Assembly (NCBI RefSeq): GCF_001563225.1
Contig: NZ_CP014206.1
Location: forward strand, 2,972,001 to 3,036,000
Direction: 5' to 3'
DNA length: 64,000 bases
Source: Pseudodesulfovibrio indicus
GTDB lineage: Bacteria > Desulfobacterota > Desulfovibrionia > Desulfovibrionales > Desulfovibrionaceae
Under the pieces are notes generated by a model. That model had not been told where the DNA came from and made no database searches. It was given only the letters and a program-made list of their open reading frames with translations. The translations under genes were made by a program, and so were the position numbers. Position 1 is the stretch's first letter; every line of letters starts with the position of its first letter. Positions 60,531-64,000 of this stretch are shown piece by piece.

Positions 60531-61370
60531 ATGGAATACCATAAAAAGATACTACATTCTGCCGCATACATACATGAAAAGCTAGGCAAAATTCAAGCGG
60601 ATACCGTGGCCATGGTCACGGGCACCGGACTGGGCGGCCTGACCGCGGCCATCGAGGACCCCGTGATCATCCCCTACGGGGACATCGACGAGTTCCCGGT
60701 ATCCACGGTGAAAAGCCATGCGGGACGGCTGGTTTACGGCACCATAGACGGGGTTCCGGTCCTCGCCCTGGAGGGCCGTTTCCATCTCTACGAGGGGTTC
60801 TCCGCCCGGGAGGCGACCCACAACATCCGCGTGCTCGGCGAGCTGGGCGTGAAGACCCTGATCCTGACCAACGCGGTGGGCGCGCTGAACCCGTCCTTCG
60901 AGACCGGCTGCCCCATGGTCATCGAGGACCACATCAACCTGACCGGGCACACGCCCCTGCGCGGCGCCAACGTGGACTCCTGGGGCGACCGGTTCCCGGA
61001 CATGTGCGCGGTCTACGATCCCGCCCTGCGGCAGCTGGCCGTGGACAAGGCGCTGGAGCTCGGCGTGCGCCTGGAGCGCGGCGTGTTCATGCAGATCATG
61101 GGGCCGAACATGGAGACCCCGGCCGAGACCCGCATGTACCGGGCCATGGGCGCGGACGCCATCGGCATGTCCACCTGCATGGAGGCCATCGCGGCGCACC
61201 ACATGTCCATCCGCATCCTGGGCCTCTCCTGCCTGACCAACAAGAACCTGCCCGACTGCATGCAGGAGGCGTCTTTAGAGGACGTCATCGCCCAGGCCGA
61301 AAAATCCTCGGCCACCATGGTCAAACTCATCCGGGCGATCCTAAAGGAAATCCCGCAACCTGCCGAATAG
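60531..61370 (+). CDS. Purine nucleoside phosphorylase, trimeric (type I) family
   Basis: 279 residues. Phosphate-binding start MVTGTGLGGL, HAGRLVYG, then EGRFHLYEGFSAREATHNIRVL, LTNAVGALN, DHINLTG, and MGPNMETPAETRMYRAMGADAIGMST. It cleaves purine nucleosides with phosphate to base and ribose 1-phosphate. The segment after GLSCLTN is KNLPDCM, whereas relatives usually have a small-residue TN-AAG loop that contacts the base, so specificity may be altered. AGGAG lies six bases ahead of the ATG. Confidence 0.93.
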   Translation: MEYHKKILHSAAYIHEKLGKIQADTVAMVTGTGLGGLTAAIEDPVIIPYGDIDEFPVSTVKSHAGRLVYGTIDGVPVLALEGRFHLYEGFSAREATHNIRVLGELGVKTLILTNAVGALNPSFETGCPMVIEDHINLTGHTPLRGANVDSWGDRFPDMCAVYDPALRQLAVDKALELGVRLERGVFMQIMGPNMETPAETRMYRAMGADAIGMSTCMEAIAAHHMSIRILGLSCLTNKNLPDCMQEASLEDVIAQAEKSSATMVKLIRAILKEIPQPAE

Positions 61371-61375
61371 GTTTT

Positions 61376-61400
61376 CGGGCATCCATGCCCGCGCCTTTTC
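61376..61400 (+). terminator. Possible terminator after purine nucleoside phosphorylase
   Basis: CGGGCA / TGCCCG with TCCA loop, then CGCCTTTTCC, five bases past the stop. Confidence 0.5.
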
Positions 61401-61430
61401 CATGGAACGAACGAACCGGGACGGCACGAC

Positions 61431-62102
61431 ATGAACAGAGCGGCCTTGAGCATACTGATGACGGCCACACTCCTGCTCGCCCAGGGGTGCGGCAACCGCA
61501 TGTGGGAAGACGGCAAGGATACGGCGTCGACCACCTTCAACTACGTGTTCGACACCGCCCCCACGGCGCGCCCCTACCACGACACGGCCGAGATTCCGGT
61601 CATCGAGCTGAACTACCGGGCGGCGGACACCCTGTACGCCAACGTGACCAGGGAGGAGCTCACGCCCGAGTCCGCCCTGTTCGTGCGCCGCTTCGTCAAC
61701 CGCCAGGACCCCGGCGACAACGCCATCTTCGGCTACGTCATGGCCGAGCAGGTCGCCGACCGGCTGGTCCAGCACGGGATGCTGGTCACCGAGGGCGAGC
61801 CCAACGTCACGGACTTCAGCTACGCCGCGGGCGTGACCCCGGACGACTACCGCAAGACCGGCTCCAACATCACCGGCTCGACCAAGCCGCTGCCGCCCAG
61901 GGCCGCCAAACTGACCGGCTCCTACGTCATCGGCGAGGACTACGTCTACATGACCGCCAAGGTGGTCCGGCTGGTGGATTCGGCCGTGGTCTCGGCCCAC
62001 AACTGGGTCCTGCCCGTCACCGACAACATCCGCCAGATGCTGCCCCAGCTGCGCACCGACGAGGGGCTGACGCCCACGGTGAAGACCTCCTTCGGGCAAT
62101 AG
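61431..62102 (+). CDS. FlgO-like outer-membrane lipoprotein
   Basis: 223 residues with lipoprotein signal (MNRAALSILMTATLLLAQGC, lipobox LAQGC). The body ends in a FlgO-like domain: VMAEQVADRLVQHGMLVTEGE, then KLTGSYVIGEDYVYMTAKVVRLVDSAVVSAHNW. FlgO proteins are outer-membrane lipoproteins linked to flagella in some bacteria, while other family members are uncharacterised. Nearby motAB (divergent) makes a motility link possible but not shown. A perfect terminator follows. Confidence 0.82.
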   Translation: MNRAALSILMTATLLLAQGCGNRMWEDGKDTASTTFNYVFDTAPTARPYHDTAEIPVIELNYRAADTLYANVTREELTPESALFVRRFVNRQDPGDNAIFGYVMAEQVADRLVQHGMLVTEGEPNVTDFSYAAGVTPDDYRKTGSNITGSTKPLPPRAAKLTGSYVIGEDYVYMTAKVVRLVDSAVVSAHNWVLPVTDNIRQMLPQLRTDEGLTPTVKTSFGQ

Positions 62103-62120
62103 ACCCGGACGCAGAAAACG

Positions 62121-62154
62121 AAAAAGGACGCCGGAGACCCGGCGTCCTTTTTTT
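62121..62154. terminator. Bidirectional rho-independent terminator
   Basis: AAAAA, GGACGCCGG / CCGGCGTCC with AGAC loop, then seven Ts. Shared by the FlgO-like gene (plus) and korC (minus). Confidence 0.92.
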
Positions 62155-62173
62155 GATTCACATGAACGGGAGG

Positions 62174-62779
62174 CTAGTCGATCTCGCCGAGTTCCTCCAC
62201 GCGCCAGACCTCGCCCGCGTCCTCGCCCCATTCCTTCTTGGCCAGCCGGTGGCCGAGGTTGAACGCCTTGGTGTTCACCGCCCGGATCTTGGGCGGCAGG
62301 GCCGATTCCAGGGACTTGCGCATGGTCGCCTGGTTGATGAACGGCAGGAGGTAGGAGAGCGCCCCGAGGACCACGGTGTTCATGGCCTGGGCCACGCCGA
62401 CCTTGTCCTTGGCCAGGCTGGTGAACGGCAGGCCGAGGAACTGGTTGGTGGGCGGCTGCTTGACCAGGTCGGACTCCAGGACCAGGATGCCGCCCTTCTT
62501 GAGGTACGGGAAGTAGGAGTTGCACGCCTCCTGCGACAGGGCCACCAGCAGGTCCAGGGACTCCGCCTTGGGATAGCTGATGCGCCCGGAGCTGATGACC
62601 AGGTCGCACTTGCTCGATCCGCCGCGCGCCTCGGGGCCGTAGCTCTGGGTCTGGGTGACGTTGTAGCCGTGGCCCAGCGCCAGCCCCTGTCCCATGACCT
62701 TGCCCAGGGTGATGATCCCCTGTCCGCCGAGGCCGGAGAAACGTATCTCGAACCGGTCGAGTTCCTGTTGCGCCTTCAT
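62174..62779 (-). CDS. korC: 2-oxoacid:ferredoxin oxidoreductase, gamma subunit
   Basis: 201 residues of the POR gamma family: IRFSGLGGQGIITLGKVMGQGLAL at the start, QTQSYGPEARGGSSKCDLVIS, and PKAESLDLLVALSQEA. It is a small subunit of the enzyme that decarboxylates a 2-oxoacid to acyl-CoA with ferredoxin reduction. It follows the beta subunit directly (its start abuts the beta stop). 2-oxoglutarate is the likely substrate from the separate alpha, beta, gamma arrangement; a branched-chain or other 2-oxoacid is possible. Confidence 0.9.
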   Translation of the reverse strand: MKAQQELDRFEIRFSGLGGQGIITLGKVMGQGLALGHGYNVTQTQSYGPEARGGSSKCDLVISSGRISYPKAESLDLLVALSQEACNSYFPYLKKGGILVLESDLVKQPPTNQFLGLPFTSLAKDKVGVAQAMNTVVLGALSYLLPFINQATMRKSLESALPPKIRAVNTKAFNLGHRLAKKEWGEDAGEVWRVEELGEID

Positions 62780-63631
62780 CTACTTGCCCCCCTTCGCGGC
62801 CTGCTTGAGGAAGTTCTGCTGCATGGCGTAGTACCGCTCCTCGAAGCCGGGACGGTCGCGGTCCACGAACACGCCGATGGGCATGCGGTCCCGGCGCTTG
62901 TCTTCCGGCATCTCGTTGTACCGCTCCAGGGGAACGGCCGTGGATTTGAGCCAGTTGTACATGTCCACCGGGCTCTTGTACTTGTTCTTGCGCCCGAACT
63001 GGGTATGGCAGGGCGTGATCGCCTCCACCAGGCTGAAGCCGGGCCGCCCGATGGCCTCGGTCATGATCTTCTCCAGCCGATTGACGTGGAAGACCGTGCC
63101 GCGCGCCACATAGTTCGCGCCCGCGCCCCTGGCCAGCTCCACGGTGTCGAAGCTGGAGTCCAGCTGGCCGTAGGGGTTGGTCATGGTGGTCGAGCCCTCG
63201 GGCGTGGCCGGAGAGGACTGCCCGCCGGTCATGCCGTAGATGTTGTTGTTCAGGATCAGGGCCGTGACCCCGATGTTGCGCCGCGCCGCGTGGATCAGGT
63301 GGTTGCCGCCGATGGACAGGGCGTCGCCGTCGCCCATGAGCGCGATGACGTTCAGCTTCGGATTGGATATCTTGATGCCCGTTGCGAAGCTCAGGGCCCG
63401 CCCGTGGGTGGTGTGGACCGTGTTGAAGTCCACGTAGACGGCGAGCCGGCCCGAACAGCCGATGCCCGCCACCACGACCACGTCGTCCTTGGGGATGCCC
63501 AGGGAGTGGATGGAGCGGATCAGGGTCCCGAGCACGATGCCGTGGCCGCAACCGGCGCACAGCACGTGGGGGAACTTCTTGTTGTGCCGCAAATACTGAT
63601 GGATGATTTCGTTTCCGGTGATCTTGCTCAT
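62780..63631 (-). CDS. korB: 2-oxoacid:ferredoxin oxidoreductase, beta subunit (TPP-binding)
   Basis: 283 residues. Thiamine-diphosphate motif GDGDALSIGGNHLIHAARRNIGVTALILNNNIYGMTGGQ (GDG...NN), with FPHVLCAGCGHGIVLG and GIGCSGRLAVYVDF ahead, typical of Kor/Vor beta subunits. The [4Fe-4S] cysteines of the pyruvate-type beta subunit are only partly represented (CAGC and a later CHTQ). It is four bases after the alpha subunit gene and directly before gamma. Confidence 0.92.
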   Translation of the reverse strand: MSKITGNEIIHQYLRHNKKFPHVLCAGCGHGIVLGTLIRSIHSLGIPKDDVVVVAGIGCSGRLAVYVDFNTVHTTHGRALSFATGIKISNPKLNVIALMGDGDALSIGGNHLIHAARRNIGVTALILNNNIYGMTGGQSSPATPEGSTTMTNPYGQLDSSFDTVELARGAGANYVARGTVFHVNRLEKIMTEAIGRPGFSLVEAITPCHTQFGRKNKYKSPVDMYNWLKSTAVPLERYNEMPEDKRRDRMPIGVFVDRDRPGFEERYYAMQQNFLKQAAKGGK

Positions 63632-63635
63632 GTCG

Positions 63636-64000
63636 CTACCCTTGCATGATGACCTTGAGGATTTCCGAGGGGGTGACGATCTGGCCGTCCACCCGATTGA
63701 TCGTCCTGACCGAGGCGTGGCCCATGTTCACGCGTTTCACCTCGCGGGACATCTGCCCCATGTTCATCTCCGGCACGACCAGGGTCCGGGCGTGGGCCAG
63801 GATCTTCTCGGTGTGTCTGCGCGGATACGGGAACAGGGTCTTGAGCTTGAGCAGCCCGGCCTTGACCCCGTTGCCCCGCGCCTGCTGCACGGCCAGCTCC
63901 GCCGAACGGGCCACCGAGCCGTAGGCGATGACGCAGACCTCGCAGTCGTCGGTCATGATCTCGTCCACCAGTTGAATGTCGTAGAAGAACTGGTCGATCT
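63636..64000 (-). CDS. korA: 2-oxoacid:ferredoxin oxidoreductase, alpha subunit, C-terminal end (cut by right edge)
   Basis: About 120 C-terminal residues are visible; the frame is open to the last base. The segment CEVCVIAYGSVARSAELAVQQARGNGVKAGLLKLKTLFPYP and TLVVPEMNMGQMSREVKR match the C-terminal domain of the alpha subunit, which contacts CoA. The rest, including any fused or separate ferredoxin subunit, lies outside the window. Confidence 0.9.
   Translation of the reverse strand, partial: IDQFFYDIQLVDEIMTDDCEVCVIAYGSVARSAELAVQQARGNGVKAGLLKLKTLFPYPRRHTEKILAHARTLVVPEMNMGQMSREVKRVNMGHASVRTINRVDGQIVTPSEILKVIMQG

Overview
The window looks like chromosome of a GC-rich sulfate reducer of the Desulfovibrionaceae (Desulfovibrio/Pseudodesulfovibrio-like). 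The evidence is a periplasmic tetraheme cytochrome c3, a molybdenum aldehyde oxidoreductase of the D. gigas Mop type with its conserved accessory cluster, a 2-oxoacid:ferredoxin oxidoreductase, several sigma-54-type promoters and many two-component proteins. I saw no rRNA, tRNA, CRISPR array, prophage or insertion sequence. Coding density is high and most genes sit in tightly packed operons with 1-4 bp gaps or overlaps.

Left part (1-16000): the C-terminal part of arginine decarboxylase; a periplasmic solute-binding protein; a choloylglycine-hydrolase-family amidase; an FUSC-type membrane protein; a cytosolic PAS histidine kinase paired with an NtrC-type sigma-54 activator; and a sigma-54-promoted operon of a membrane histidine kinase, three stand-alone receiver proteins, a TSUP (TauE/SafE) anion permease and a membrane protein of unknown function. 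A fourth stand-alone receiver is transcribed divergently and ends convergently against a TPR/glycosyltransferase gene.

Middle (16000-32250): malate synthase G and L-serine ammonia-lyase; a polar amino acid ABC importer whose two permease domains are fused in one chain; cytochrome c3 behind a textbook sigma-54 promoter with a CRP/FNR-like palindrome; the bifunctional (p)ppGpp enzyme Rel and an oligopeptide-type binding lipoprotein; a SWIM-SNF2 helicase; and an uncharacterised polytopic membrane protein.

32242-45097 is the most interesting region. It is an 11-gene minus-strand run, mostly translationally coupled: a molybdopterin-binding protein, the aldehyde oxidoreductase Mop, a flavoprotein/iron-sulfur oxidoreductase, a 71-residue double-CxxC protein, a methyltransferase, a C-GCAxxG-C-C protein, a radical SAM enzyme, a CoA-ligase-like protein, XdhC, a MocA-like cytidylyltransferase fused to an HD domain, and a histidine phosphatase. 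Three or four members fit synthesis and insertion of the molybdopterin cytosine dinucleotide cofactor of Mop. The rest suggest an undescribed modification or electron-transfer step. Two matching inverted repeats lie upstream.

Right part (45400-64000): a YbaK deacylase divergent from an XRE-cupin regulator, with two near-identical operators between them; a signalling operon (HDOD receiver, degenerate-HD receiver, binding protein, PAS histidine kinase); then motA-motB-pilZ-accC-accAD-biotinyl-like protein-small protein-ssb. accC is interrupted by a frameshift in this sequence, and the biotinyl-like protein lacks the usual acceptor lysine. Purine nucleoside phosphorylase and a FlgO-like lipoprotein lie on the plus strand, and korC-korB-korA runs off the right edge.
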